From contig NGZR01000003.1 of assembly GCA_002197995.1 (NCBI GenBank), positions 2,480,001 through 2,544,000 on the forward strand: a stretch of DNA of 64,000 nt, in the 5' to 3' direction. The first letter of the stretch is position 1. Each line of letters opens with the position of its first letter. Both the position numbers and the translations under genes were made by a program. The notes under the pieces were generated by a model. That model was not told where the DNA came from. It saw only the letters and a list, made by a program, of their open reading frames with translations, and searched no databases. Source of the DNA: Gaeumannomyces sp. JS-464 (Eukaryota; Ascomycota; Sordariomycetes; Magnaporthales; Magnaporthaceae). Shown here one piece after another: positions 1-11,849 of this stretch.

Positions 1-500
1 GATGCATCGATGGCGCGAACGACTTTGGCTGCTTGGGTGCTGACTTGGTATAGTAATTATGTCTTACCTGGCTGCTGCGACGGCTCCTGGCCAGGCAACG
101 GCCAACCGATGAGGCGTGCATTCCCGGTTTGCCCTAGGTTGTTTTTTTCGTGTGCGGCTGGCCTCGATTTGGCTGCGTGTTCGGAACCCGCCGAGCGATT
201 CTCGGGTCTTGCTTTCTCTCGGCCTTGACGATCCCGGCAAATCCCACCTGACACTTGTGCAAGAAAATCGCCGAGGGTGGACCGCTGTTTTTGTTCCTGA
301 TTCCCACCAGCGTTCCACTGCCTGGGATGCGGGAGTACAAACTGCCTCAAATAGGCAATTCGGCTTATTTTAAGCATCGTCTTGAAGTCTATCCAAACTA
401 GTAAAAATTCGCTAATTCTATACAGGGTTGGAACAAAATATGTACAAGAACAGGAAAAACATTTCAGCCCCATTGTACATCTTCGCCGATGATAGTTAAC
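1..500. other. 3' flank of the cupredoxin-like gene
   Basis: No gene supported. Short overlapping frames on both strands lack any recognisable motif. Confidence 0.5.
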
Positions 501-2086
501 CTACGGCCTTGGCCCAGGTGTGAACCCCCTATCTGCGTTGGACGAGAACGAGAATTGCCGCGACTGCTGGTACGCATGGAATGCCGGACTCCTGGGCGCC
601 GCTGAGAGCTCCACCGGCGCGGGAGGAGGCGGGAGCTCGTAAGCGCCATGCACGCCGGGCCTCGGAGCCCAATGGGGCGCAGGCCTAATGCTGCCGTGGT
701 GCGGTATGTACTGCTGCTGCTGCTGCTGATGCTGCGGACCATGCCCAGGGATCGGTTGGTACGTCAGGAACGAGCCCGGGCTGAAAGGCGGCGTTCTACC
801 CCCCGAGTGCGGCGGCGGTGGCGGCGCCACCACGTTCTGGTAGTGGTGCGGGTGGTACGGATGGTGCGCGTGGTGCGCATGGTCGGGCGCCGCAACCCCC
901 GCCGCGCGGTACGGGTCGTGCGCGACCGCTGCCGCCGCCGCCGAGTACGGGGAGACGGCCGTGGGGAACGGCGAGTGGCCGGGGCTCGACAACGGGCCGG
1001 CGTGTTGCTGCTGCTTAACGTCGAGCGGGGCGGCGTTGGCCGAGAGCGGGGTGCTGCCCTCGCCGAAGCGCGGCGTCGGCGGGTTGGTCGCCGTGGCGCT
1101 GTCCTTCTTCGACCACGGCAGCCCGCGGTTGCTCCTCCTTCGCAGATGAACAGCAGCGCGCCAACCAGCGCGAGGGCTGCAGCCCCACCGATGGCGATGC
1201 CCGCTATCTGCCCGGGCCCCAGTGCGGGTGCCTGGTGCTGGCCCGCCGCGCCGGCTGCCGACGGCGTCGTCGGGCGCGCGTCTCGCTGGGCCAGGGGTCG
1301 CCGGGGTGAGCTGGAGACTGGCCTTTTTTACGGCTTCCTCCTGCTTCTCCAACGTCTGGGTCGAGTTCTGTGTGCGCAGGGCTAGTTAGCCGCTATCCCA
1401 ACCGAGAAGCAGGGGCGGGCGGTGTTTAAAGAAAACCCACAGGGTTGATCACGCCGATCATCTTGTGATCTACACATGACCCCGGGGCAGGGCAGTATAA
1501 GAATATCGGCTGCGTGTCGTTTATCTTGACGGAGAAGGTAGGCAGGTTGCTCGACACCACATGCGGCGTCTGGATTTTGCTGAAGAAGCCGACGTGGTTG
1601 ACGCCGGTGAGCTCGTAGGGGATGCATGGGAACTCAAAGTCGGAACGCGCTACTGCGTGGCCGCCAGGGTAGAAGCGAAAGACTGGGCGCCGCGGACGTC
1701 AGGATCAACATGAGCCAAAAAGCAGGAAGAACAGAGAGGAGGATAACCTACGGACGGTATCGCCCTTCTCCGCCGTTATGCTGTTTGGCTGAAACTTGAA
1801 ACCGTCCTGGTGTCGACCATGTTCTGGTTAGCCCTGACCATTACTGGTCCACAACAAATATCTACTCCGGAGTGGAATGTGTTCGTACAGCACCGACGGC
1901 GACAGTGTGCGTAGCTGCCGCGGCAGACGATGTTGATGTTGATGTTGGAGGTATAGTAGTCTTTCTCGTTCGCGTCGAGGTTGATGAGGTCGTTTGGCTC
2001 CTGGTCAATGATCCGGTGGATGTTGTCTGTGCTTCGACCCCGATTCCGAGAAGGCAAACGCTAGCGAGCAACCGCGGGAGAAGCAT
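501..2086 (-). CDS. Cupredoxin-like secreted/membrane-anchored protein with Gln/Pro/His-rich tail (frame-broken)
   Basis: Predicted exons are 2086-1889, 1806-1752, 1682-1437 and 1381-501. Joined, they give a signal peptide (MLLPRLLASVCLLGIGVEAQ), a Ser/Thr-rich linker, and a plastocyanin-fold domain with GFKFQPNSI, GDTV, FRFYPGGH, FPCIPYE, VGFFS and PIFLYCPAPGSC. The conserved His and Cys of fungal extracellular Ser-rich cupredoxins are therefore present. A QTLEKQEEAVKKASLQLTPG segment follows, then a Gly/Ala-rich transmembrane helix (minus strand, about 1205-1140) and a long cytoplasmic-type tail rich in Pro, His and Gln, with a CAG/CAA-encoded Gln run near 710-727. The last exon changes frame three times (about 1300, 1280 and 1141), each consistent with one missing base. 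The first and second introns fit well (gtacga...ccag, gtaggt...ccag). The third (1382-1436) is less certain because its donor is gttttc. Family membership is a recalled pattern; copper binding and function are inferred. An in-frame GTG lies upstream at 2119, but the ATG at 2086 starts the signal peptide. Confidence 0.72.
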
Positions 2087-2979
2087 CGCGATGCGGCTGA
2101 TCCCAATGCTGACTTTCACGGACGGAGGTTTAACCGGCGGAGCAGGACACCAGTCGGTGCGGAAAATCCGGTGTCAAGAAGCATTTCCAGCAAGTGGAAG
2201 CACTTCCGGGCCGATATGGTGGGAAACCAGGGGCACTCAAGGCAACATATAAGTTCCCGTCAACTCGAGCACGATCGCTGCGGCACACACACTCACACTT
2301 ACACACCCACAACGACGTTGTCGTTTAACCTACCGCAATCCATCGTGTGAGGATTCTACCCCCGCAGGCCCGCAGCAAATTAAGAGCTGACGCAGGGCAA
2401 AATAGAAGCAATCCGTGTAGGGGATCTTGGTAATAACGTGAGCCATCGCCTCTTCGAGACGCCTCGCCGAACCCCGCCTCTCGCTCGTATGGCACTGGCG
2501 ATTAGCATCTCCCCCTTGGGCCCGATCTCCACGCACAAAATTCCCAGTTCCAGCATGGTTCAGGGTCATTGTGTGGCGATTACATTTTTAGCAGCACCGA
2601 TCGAGGCTGCGGCTGCGCGGCGTAGCACTGTTCAGGATGCATTGGCCGCAGGACCTTGCATCATGTGGTGCTGCCAACCACAACGGCAAGGCTCCGAACA
2701 TCAACGCTAGGTAGTGTGAGCGTAGAAGAAGGCGCGGCACGTCCTGAACAGATTGCTTGCAGCGTCAGCAGCGTTTGAGAATTGATATTGTGCGAGCGCG
2801 CGTGGGTATATTCCGAATTAAATGCATGCCGTAGTCAGGCAAACGTGCAAGTCCGAGGAAAATTGTCAGAAGAGGAACAAAGACAAGGGATTCCAAGCAT
2901 CTAGACTGCTGATGGCCAGCCAGTCTTTCTACCCCACCGACCGACCTGCTTATCTGCAGCCATCCCCACCTCCGGCCGC
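2087..2979. other. Spacer: cupredoxin gene promoter and ALG6 3' flank
   Basis: No gene supported. It contains a TATA-like cttatatg on the minus strand near 2253-2246, about 160 bp before the cupredoxin ATG, and a CA-rich run at about 2283-2311. Confidence 0.5.
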
Positions 2980-4864
2980 TTAGAAATTCTTCACCTTGGG
3001 CTTCTTGGTGATCCAAGACCTGGGTATCAGCTCGGCATCGACCAGTAACCTCCACATACACCAGAGGTAGCACAGCGCAAACCCGGCGGCCCGATACCAA
3101 CGTTGGCCACGACCCACAGGTCCGGCTTGTCGGGGGGAGGCCTGAAGCCGAGCTCGGCCACGTGCCACGCCGCCATGGCCGCGTAGAAGGCGCCGTGAAC
3201 CAGCGCTGTAGCCCACTGCGCCGGGGACGTCGTCAGGCTCTCGTCAAAGTAGGCCCCCAGCGACGTTGGCGGCAAACCAAGGAGGTAGGCCCAGAGGAGG
3301 GTGAGCACCGCATACGGGACGCGCAGGTCGACGCGCTGCAGCAACGGGAACATGGTCCATGCGCCAAGCAGGTTGGCGAAACCAACCCAGGCCCGCACCT
3401 CCCTCGCAAGGCCCTGCTTGCCCGCAAGCAGCATCGTCATGGGCATCAGAGGCAGCAGAACGCTCTTCTCATGCACCTGGTAGCTGAACATGAAGAAACC
3501 CCAAGCAGTCGCAGCGAACGCCGTAGGCAGGAGTGTCTTCCGCGGGCGCAAGAACAGGACCAGGTTTGGTGGTGCAATGGACAGGAGTGTCATGCCAAAG
3601 CCGCCTTTTGCAGGAGGTCCGCAGGATACTTTCGCAGCTTGACGGCGACGTTGAGCGCGCACCAAAAGTTTGCCACTTTGTCCTCGAACAGGCCGCGCGC
3701 GAAAGGGAACACGCGGTGGATCAGCTGCACCATCCTTCGACATGGGATAGTAGGCGGCGTCGGTGTCGATGTAGTTTGTCAGCCAGGCGAAGAGGGGCAG
3801 CGGCGGAGGCGGCCCTTCCAGCTTCTGGCCGAGGCACTATGCCTCGGCGGGCATCGTACAAGGTGCCCACGACCAGGGGAGGACAAGGATGGCGAAAGAG
3901 GCGGCTGTGACCGCAGCAATGGCTAGAAGCCTGGCAGGGTTCGTGCGGGGAAAGATGCAGCTGCCAAGCAGATAGGCAAACACGCTGAAGGCGTAGTACA
4001 GAGCCATCTGCTTGAAACCCAGAGCGAGGACAAAAAACACCGAGGCCCAGAGGAGCCTCCCGCCAACATGCTGGACATACTGGCCAGGACAAAGCCCAGC
4101 ATGACCGAGTTGTACTGGAAGTGGACATGGTCGATGAGGATGAGACCCGGCTGCATCAGAATGGCTACTAGGGCGACTGAAGCGGTCCAGGTGGCGATGC
4201 ATTGAGCCGGCTGAAGCGGCGGACGAAAACGACGACGGCAGGGATGTAAAGGAGATATTCCGACACGATGACCGTGGCCCGCATGAATATCTTCAGTGCA
4301 GGGTCGTCGGAGCCGCGTGAGGTGAAAAGGGCGAACCAGGATGGGTCGATACGCGAGCCGATGACGCCCAGAAGCCAGCTGTGGTACGCCGTCAGGGCGG
4401 GTAGTCGAGCCCCCACCACTGGAGGTCGTGGAAGTACCACTGCGATACCGGCAGTTGTGTCGTGATCTCCATCCAGTGCCGCTGCGCCTCGTAGTCGCCA
4501 AACATGGGAGGTTTCTGGAAGCCTGGATGTTGGAGAGAGAGGGGGTTAGCAGGGTGCACGCATAGCACGGATCGCGGTGCCACCTTAGGCGTGGTGATTC
4601 TTGCCTGAGTAGCCCCAGAGCCCTGCAGCCCATCTGAAGAGGCCTACCACCATCAACGTGAGGGCCAGGACCTCCCATTGTGTTGCGGACGCGGGCGGGC
4701 CAGAGGAAGGCGGCTAGGGAAGGTCGGGACGCGCACCAAAGCTTCGGCCTTGGGGACTTCGGGGATGTCGGGCTTGGCGGCTTGACGACGGCGGTGCTGG
4801 CGACGGCCTTCTTGGGCTTGCGCGCCCTGGGCGTTTGCGGGGAGGGTCCGGAAGACCCGGCCAT
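2980..4864 (-). CDS. ALG6: Dolichyl-P-Glc:Man9GlcNAc2-PP-dolichol alpha-1,3-glucosyltransferase ALG6 (multiple frame breaks)
   Basis: This ER-membrane enzyme adds the first glucose to the lipid-linked N-glycan precursor. Signature segments occur in order but in different frames: [92 protein letters not shown] and [19 protein letters not shown], then a hydrophobic C-terminus ending in [16 protein letters not shown]...[16 protein letters not shown] and [13 protein letters not shown] separate ALG6 from ALG8. The N-terminus is an Ala/Pro/Lys-rich cytosolic lead. An 82-bp intron (4523-4604) joins TCA-G to GC-TTC and has a GC donor (GCAAGA). I count at least seven single-base frame breaks (near 4683, 4400, 4205, 4060, 3850, 3610 and 3097), so no single open frame exists. 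ALG6 is conserved and single-copy, so base-calling errors are likelier than a dead gene. It is divergent from palC across a 518-bp spacer. Confidence 0.9.
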
Positions 4865-5382
4865 GGCGTCAATGGCTAGGGGAGGTGTTGTGGGAGGTGG
4901 GGTCGAGTTTGCATCGAAATGGGCGCGCGTTGAGCGAGCACCAAACTCTCGATGACCGAGATTTGATGGGAAGCTTTACAGAAGCTGCACGCTGATGCCA
5001 GCGAAGCTCCAGGGAATTTTCTCCACGTCGACGTTCCATTGCTTGTTCCCCGGTCGCGGATGCCCTGACGCTAGCGTTGTGGGGTAGCTGGGGGGAAATG
5101 ATTGGACAGGGACCTGGTCTCAAAGCCAGGGGTGCTTGTGATGTCACACGGCGTTGGAGCCAATTCCAGAGGGGCAGCTTCGGCTGACCCAAGCTTGGGT
5201 GGCGACGAGGATGGCGTCCAACCAATTCAACATCTCGGAGATTTTGTTAGATCTAGCTATCACACTGGTTGCAGGAGCCGTCTAGGCTCGATAGACCCGA
5301 TCTCGCCCAAGGTTGAGACGACCCTCGCGCCCATGTAGCTGCCCCGCCCTCCTTGCGCCTCACATACCCGCCCGTCTCAGCC
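4865..5382. other. Divergent promoter, ALG6 / palC
   Basis: The 518-bp head-to-head spacer contains one PacC-type hexamer GCCAGG at 5125-5130 and a CRE half-site-like TGATGTCA near 5138. Nothing else is clear. Confidence 0.5.
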
Positions 5383-7032
5383 ATGCCGTACCCCTTCGTG
5401 CTCCCGACCTGTTCGGCCTTCTCCTTCTCGTCCAGCTTCGGCTGCGAGACGCACCCGTCGCTGCCCCTCAACGCCAGCACCTACCGCGGCGTCGTGCGCG
5501 ACACCCTCAAGAAGCACAAGCGCCTGCCGCCCTCGGCCCAGGCCGCGAGCCTGTCGCTGGTCGTCGCCAGCATCAACGACTACCTACGCTACCTGCTCGC
5601 CATCGACGCCGGCCTCAGCCACCGCTCCCCGCACGCTGGCGCCGACGGCGAGCAGGTCGACGTGGTCCTCAAGTCGGCCCCGTCCATCGAGTGGCGGCCC
5701 TCGCTGTCCGAGTCGCCCGTGCCGGGCCGCGAGCCGCCCCGCGTGCGCGTCTGCTCGCTCGAGCACGAGCTCTACTTCGCCCTCAGCACCCTCGCCAACG
5801 CCCTGTCGCTCCAGGCCCGCTCCGCCCTGCAGCCCCTGTACGTCGTGTCCGTCGCCCCGCCAGGACCGGAGCAGCGCCTGGCGGCCGTGACGGGCGCGAC
5901 GCGCCTGCTGCTGGATGCCGCGTCTATCTACGACTACCTGAGCCAGAGGTCCACGTCGTCGTCGGGCCCGGCACCTTGCGCCGACATCAGCCCCGCCACC
6001 GTTGCCGCCCAGAAGAGCCTGGCGCTCGCCGAGGCCACCCTGCTCGCTGTGCTCAAGGACGACCCCTACCCGGCCTTGATTGCCCAGAGCCGCAACGCCC
6101 AGGACAAGGAGTGGATGTACCGCGCGCCCGAGATACCAAAGGTGCGCGCCCACCTGTTTGCCCGCCTCTGTCTTGCCGCCTCCGAGCACGCCGCCCAGGC
6201 CGTGGCCCTCTGTCAGTCTGCGGTGGGCGGAGGAGGGGTCAGCGGTGGCGGTGGGGACGTCAGCGCCGGCGGGCGGATGGGCGGTCTGGTCCGAGGCATA
6301 AGTGGTGGTAGTAGCGGCGGTGGAGGGGGCAGTAGTGGTGCTAGTGGTAGAAGTCTAAGCGGCGACTTTATCAAATACATTGAAAACCTCAGACGAACGG
6401 CACGCGCAAGGGCTTGCCGCTTTTTCGGCATCGACGCTGAGCTGGGCGGCCAGACCGGTAACGCGATCGGCTGGCTCCACGCAGGCCTGCAGGAGCTCGG
6501 GTTGGGTCGTCGGGTGACAGCAAGAAGAGCGGCTTCCGGTTGGGAAAGCTCGCCAAGGAGTGGACTGAGAAGCGCGAGGACCGCAAGGTCGAAAAGGGCA
6601 CCAGCTGGGGCGCCGACGCCGGCCGGCTTGACGAAATGCGTGTCATAGAGATGCTGGACAAGAAATGGTCCAAGCAAAATGATACTGTGGGTTTCCATTT
6701 CCCCTCCCGAGTCCCCTGGCTTTACGCGTCCGGATGCTGACTCTGACCCTGCTCTCCTCACGCAGATGAACACACAGCTAGTACCGGCAGCTGCCACACT
6801 CCTGGCTCAGATGCCCTCCGGGCGCGACATTCACACAATAAAACCGTACGAGCCACCATCCCTTGACCCTGTGGTCCTAGAGTCAATGCGGGCGCCGCCC
6901 GAAGGCTCTGATGACATCGGAAACGGCTCCGATTCGGAGGATGAGGGTAAGGATGACCGGCCTGGAGTGGGCGCATACCCCGGGGTCAGCGACGCGTACG
7001 GGAGGTCTGCCAGTACCAGCTCCTACTATTGA
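5383..7032 (+). CDS. palC: pH-response regulator PalC (BRO1 domain)
   Basis: PalC is the fungal-specific BRO1-domain adaptor of the ambient-pH pathway. In Aspergillus it links the PalH/PalF sensor to ESCRT-III (Vps32) at cortical sites. The start [13 protein letters not shown] and the following [19 protein letters not shown] and [12 protein letters not shown] match my memory of PalC proteins, as does the C-terminal [21 protein letters not shown] Gly/Ser-rich low-complexity segment (6220-6350) interrupts the BRO1 region. One missing base near 6510 switches the frame before the [13 protein letters not shown] segment. A 79-bp intron (6687-6765, gtgggt...cgcag) joins NDT to MNTQ. With the base restored the protein is about 523 residues, slightly long for the family because of the Gly/Ser insert. 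It is divergent from ALG6 and tail-to-tail with the Zn2Cys6 gene 159 bp away. One GCCAGG PacC-type hexamer lies upstream at 5125-5130, which is weak evidence on its own. Confidence 0.88.
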
Positions 7033-7191
7033 CGTACACGATAGTTCTTTTGCATCCCTTAAATGGAGAAATTGGCTCCAAATGCCCCGTATGATTTGTC
7101 ACACCAAAGTAACGCAAAGGTGAATCTGTTGCAGAGGAGGTTGAGACATTGACCCATTTTAAGGATTGGTCGTTAAAAACTAGCCTTCCAC

Positions 7192-8788
7192 CTACGCGAT
7201 GACGAGGCGCTCAATCGAGAGCCTGGCTATCTCGAGCACATTCTGGCAGGCATGCTTCTGCCCTGGAGGCAAGGGCCTGTGGTTAATACAGTTCGTATCA
7301 ATGATCTCGCCAGCCGCGACCAGCTCGTCAATTTTTGCGTGCCTTGCCCGGGACCTTTCCAGCAAAAAGTCCACAATATCCTTGAGGCCGATCTGGCGCA
7401 CAATGTCGGCGGGCCCAACACCTTGAATCATGGGCCCGCTGCACAGCTCGCCGCTGAGCCGTAGACGTCCAGCCTCAACAGCGCCCGCACCAAGGATCTC
7501 CAGGTATCCGGGTCCAGCGACTTGGCGGTCACGACGTTGCCGAGCTTGCTGCACCGGTTGGCAACGCGGCCCCAGAGCCCGCCATAAATCTCAATGTCGA
7601 ACACCAGCTCGGGGGCGGAGCGGGTAAGCGGATCGTGGAGGCGCGCGGCGGCGGTGTCGACCCTGCAGGCCTCCGCCTCGGCGTCGATCATGGCAGGATG
7701 GTGTTATAGGCGTTGGCAATGGAGGGCAACAAGGCCCCCAGCAGCATCAGGTTCTGGTATGATTGGGTGCTCGGCTTGCACGAGGGGTCTGTGAAATCGG
7801 GTGGCGAGCATGACGGGCACTCGTTACTTCCCATGCCGTCCTTGCGGCCCCCCGCGCGCACGCCATGGCGGGGCCAACTTTGTCCGGCAGGTTTTGCAGT
7901 GAGTCGAGGGCCAGGTACATCTTGGCGAGGCAGGGACAAGGGCCGTTGGAAGGAACGCGGACGGTGGTAAAAGAGCTTGTTCTGGGGATTCCGTGGGGGA
8001 CTTGGTGGTGCTGGCTCGGCGCGGTTGCGAGGACCAAGAATCAGGGCTGTCTCCAGTGGTAGCAGTGGCAGTGGCACAGGCGTCGGAGATCCGTCCAATG
8101 CGAGTGATGGTGGCGACGGCGTCAGGCTTGGTTCTAGTCCAAGATCGTCTAGACCTGAGAAGGGGATCCCATTGGTGAGGTGGGGGTTAAGCCGGCGCCG
8201 AGGTGGTGGATGCGACTCGGCTTGGGGTGGCTGTTGCGTCCACACATCGGGCTCGTTGGCGGCGAGGGCACCAACGCTCTCCCCTTCAGAGCTCAATCCG
8301 ATGAAGCCTCCCATGGGCCCGAGTAACGATCTCCCGGTCCCACTGTGCCAGGCTCAACTTGGCTGCCGATACCGTTTCCGGACTGCGTCAGGGTCGCGGA
8401 CAAGGCTGGGTCAAGCATGTCGAATAGGTTAGGGCCGCTGTCAGCTAGCCCCGGGTCCAAGTCAAAGGTAGTAAGTCCGGAATCATGGAAATGGAATCAA
8501 GGTCGTCGCCGATGGTCGGTAGGTCCTGCTGCGGTGGTGGCTGTGACCGAGTGGCCCTGCTATCATCCGAGATCTCGGCGCGCGGCCGCTTCCTCGGTCG
8601 GCCCATCTGCTTCTGGGGAGAGTAGTGGCATACAATGCCCTCCCGCCTGCAGCGAGCACATCCGGTCGACTCTTTGCTGCACGCCAGCTTCCGCGCTCTA
8701 CAATCATCGCATGCCCGTCGCTGCTTTGGCTGTTGCGACACCCACTTTCAGGGGTGATTGACACCACCGGAGCTTCTGACGAAGCCAT
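7192..8788 (-). CDS. Zn2Cys6 binuclear-cluster transcription factor (multiple frame breaks)
   Basis: The DNA-binding domain is plain: six cysteines spaced as CDDC-x6-C-x6-CARC-x6-C, followed by a basic linker (MGRPRKRPRAE). The start is chosen at 8788 (MASSEAPVVSITPESG). The frame that carries the zinc cluster has a stop just upstream and only a GTG, so one base is missing near 8745. Downstream are a Pro/Ser-rich region and a C-terminal regulatory region: CLAKMYLALDSLQNLP, a cysteine-containing CPSCSPPDFTDPSC stretch, YQNLMLLGALLPSIANAYNT, then EIYGGLW and a helical tail ending LSIERLVIA before a stop at 7192. At least four frame breaks separate these blocks (about 8745, 8460, 8330 and 7900-7690). 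No intron could be fixed with confidence. Its target pathway is unknown. The start region faces ERB1 across a spacer that contains a CRE-type palindrome. Confidence 0.8.
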
Positions 8789-9366
8789 CGGACATGAATA
8801 CAGACTTAAATAAAACAAGTCACTAGGTATTAGGTGCAACGTCCTGGGGGATGAAAAGAAGTCGTTTGGTGTGTTTTGGGTTCGTGAGTGGCAACCACAG
8901 AAACCTCGTGAAAGCTCCAGTTACGTCAACTTAGGCCACAAAGGTTGCGCGGTGGCGGCCGTCAATGAGAAATCATGGCAGGTAAAGCTGACGGGTGTGA
9001 CGGGTGCGTAGGACAGCACGTGTTAATGCTTATGATATATCTTCGGGCTTATCCCTTTTTGGAATCACCGGGCTGGGCATGCGGGCCTCCAGTCACGACC
9101 CGTCGTGCTTACATAATAACATGCTCACAGAGGCCAAGGTGTGACGTCACGTTCGGCATGGGTTTCTGAGGTGAATGATGTGTTTTTCGTCCCAAGGCCG
9201 CTTTTTTGGTCTGCGAGTGCTTGGTGAGTTGCACGGATGAATTGAGTCAAGTGAATTTTCTGCGGAAGAATCAATGCGCGATAAAAGGTCGGGGGATCTG
9301 GGCTGGTGTCTGACCCTAACCCGCGGCTAACTGTGGGGAAGTGAGAGGCGGTGAACAGCTTCGCGC
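8789..9366. other. Divergent promoter, Zn2Cys6 gene / ERB1
   Basis: The spacer holds the TGACGTCA palindrome listed separately. No gene seen. Confidence 0.5.
9142..9149. promoter_or_regulatory. CRE/ATF-type palindrome TGACGTCA
   Basis: A perfect eight-base bZIP (CREB/ATF) site, part of the ten-base palindrome GTGACGTCAC, lies in the divergent spacer between the Zn2Cys6 gene and ERB1. It sits about 350 bp upstream of the Zn2Cys6 start and about 220 bp upstream of the ERB1 start. The match is direct; that a factor binds there is inference. Confidence 0.35.
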
Positions 9367-11849
9367 TTGGATGTGCGACTTCCCCCGCTGCGCTGGAGGA
9401 AATCGGGCAGAAAAAAAAGACCAGGAAAAGTTGTTGGTGTCGCATGCAGAAAATCCGGCGCCAATGGGTCACCAACAACCTCTCGTCGACACCTCAACAA
9501 TGGGTCCGCAATTAACAAGTCGAAAGCGAAAGCTCCCTCGAAGGCCATCGAGGAGTCAGATGACGAGATTATTGACGATCTTCTTGATGGCCCCTCTCCC
9601 AAAGCGAGGACGATGATGAAGCAGACGAATCCGAGCCCGGAGAGGACGACGGGATGAGGACGAGGATGATGCGGTTTCGGACCTGGAAGAGGAGGATTCT
9701 CTCAAGCGAGCCTTGAACGGCGTGGAAGCTCAGGAAGATGGCGCAAAGAATGGGGCTGGAGGAGGACGACGACGATCGGCCAAACTACAGTCGTCAGGAT
9801 GCCAATGGCGGAGTGCGCTACGTCTACGACGAGATTGATCCAATCTACGACTCGGACGACACGGATGTGCAGGGCGGAGAAACCATTGGCAACATCCCGC
9901 TCTCCTTCTACGATGCATACCCGCAATCGGCTACACCATCGACGGCAAGAAGCTCATGCGGCCGGCTGAGCGGAAACAGGCGCTGGACCACTACTTGAGA
10001 GCATCGAGATACCCAAGGGCTGGACTGGCTTGACGGATCCCACCACCGGCCAACCCCTGAACCTGAGCCAGGATGAGCTGGAGCTGCTCAAGCGCGTGCA
10101 GATGAACGAGATCCCAGAGGAGGGCTACGACCCGTATCCCGTGAGTGCAACCCCCTGATCTATCTGTTTTGGCGTTTGTCCCTTGCTTCTCACAACCATG
10201 TCTCTTTCAGGACACGGTCGAGTATTTCACGGGAATCGAGGAGAAGATGCCGCTGAGCGCCGCCCCTGAACCCAAGCGTAGGTTCCTCCCGTCCAAGCAT
10301 GAGGCCAAGCGCGTCATGAAGCTGGTCCGTGCCATAAGGGAAGGCCGCATCGCTCCGTACAGGCCGCCCGAAGAGCGCGAGAAGGAGGAAGCCGAGAAGG
10401 AGGGAGAAGTACTACGATGTCTGGCAAGACGAGCAGCCTCGTGTCGAGCACGTGATGCACATACCTGCGCCAAAGCTGCCCCCGCCCGGCTACGATATGA
10501 GCTACAACCCGCCGCCCGAGTATGTCCCTACCAAGGCGGAGAGGGAGGCGTGGGAGAAGCTGGAGCCGGAAGAGAGGGAGAAGGAATACCTACCACACAA
10601 GTATGACTCGCTCAGGAAGGTTCCAGGCTACGAGAGTCTAGTCAAGGAGCGTTTCGAGCGTTGCCTGGACCTCTACCTCGCCCCCAGGGTACGGAAGAAC
10701 AGGCTAAACATCGACCCCAACTCGCTGCTGCCAAAGCTGCCGCGGCCAGAGGATCTGAGGCCGTTCCCGACCACGTGTCAGATGATATTCAGGGGCCACG
10801 AGGGCCGTGTCAGGTCGGCGGCCGTGGACCCGACGGGTCTGTGGCTCGCGACAGGCGGCGACGACGGGACGATCCGCATTTGGATGATCAACCCGTCGCG
10901 CCTCGTATGGAGCGTCAAGGTCAGCAGCGACGAGCCCGTGAGCGCCGTGCGCTGGCGGCCCAATCGCGACACCATGGTCCTGGCGGCCGCCGCGGGCGAG
11001 GACGTCTTCCTCATGGTGCCGCCAGAAATCGACCCAGAAGTCGAGCAGACGAGCCGGGCCGTCTTGGATGCCGGATTCGGCTACGCGGCCGCCAACGGCG
11101 GCGGCAACAACCAGATGACGGCCGATGGCAAGCAGCCAGCGGCCAAGTGGGCGCGCCCAGGCGCCAGGCTCGAGGACGAGGGCGTGCTGCTAAAGGTGAC
11201 GGTGCGGTCGCCCGTGAAGGTCATCAGCTGGCACAGGCGTGGCGATCACTTCTGCACAGTTTCACCGACAGGCCAGCGAAGCTCTGTGGCGGTGCATACC
11301 CTCTCACGACACTTGACGCAGATCCCATTCCGGCGCCTGGCAGGCCTCGCGCAGGTGGCCCACTTCCACCCGACCCGGCCGCTCTTCTTCGTGGCGACGC
11401 AGCGGGCCATACGCTGCTACGACCTGCAGCGTCTCGAGCTGGTCAAGGTGGTGCAACCTGGCGCCCGATGGATCTCATCATTCGACGTGCATCCCGGTGG
11501 CGACAACATGGTGGTCGGGTCGTACGACAGACGCCTGCTATGGCACGACCTGGACCTGTCCACGCGCCCCTACAAGACGATGCGGTTCCACCCCCATGCC
11601 ATCAGGGCTGTGAGGTATCACCGCGGCGGCCTGCCACTCTTCGCCGACGCCAGCGACGACGGTACACTGCAGATCTTCCACGGCAAGGTGGTTAGCGACC
11701 TCATGGAAAACGCAACCATCGTGCCGTTAAAAACTTTGCGCGGTCACAGGGTTGTCGACTCGCTTGGTGTTATGGACGTCGATTGGCACCCCACAGAGCC
11801 CTGGTGTATATCAGCCGGCGCCGATGGGACTGCGAGATTATGGATGTAA
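9367..11849 (+). CDS. ERB1: Ribosome biogenesis protein ERB1 (BOP1 homologue), frame-broken N-terminal half
   Basis: ERB1 is the scaffold of the PeBoW complex (Nop7-Erb1-Ytm1) needed for 25S/5.8S rRNA maturation in the nucleolus. The N-terminal part is basic and then very acidic (EESDDEIID, further Asp/Glu runs to about 9780), as in the family. The BOP1NT region follows: [67 protein letters not shown] 70-bp intron (10141-10210, gtgagt...ttcag) splits the last motif. From 10452 to the stop at 11849 a single frame carries [30 protein letters not shown] and the WD40 propeller, starting at [20 protein letters not shown] and ending DGTARLWM. Frame breaks occur near 9600, 9650, 9755, 9925, 9990 and 10400. 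The start is uncertain: 9367 is the first ATG in frame with the acidic region. Confidence 0.9.

Noticed and set aside
648..1385. 245-codon Arg-rich frame on the plus strand
   Set aside because: It is the antisense shadow of the cupredoxin tail; Arg/Ala/Gly bias is typical of out-of-frame GC-rich DNA.
5313..6311. 332-codon plus-strand frame overlapping palC
   Set aside because: Same strand, wrong frame. palC motifs are in the neighbouring frame and this one reads as Arg/Pro/Ala noise.
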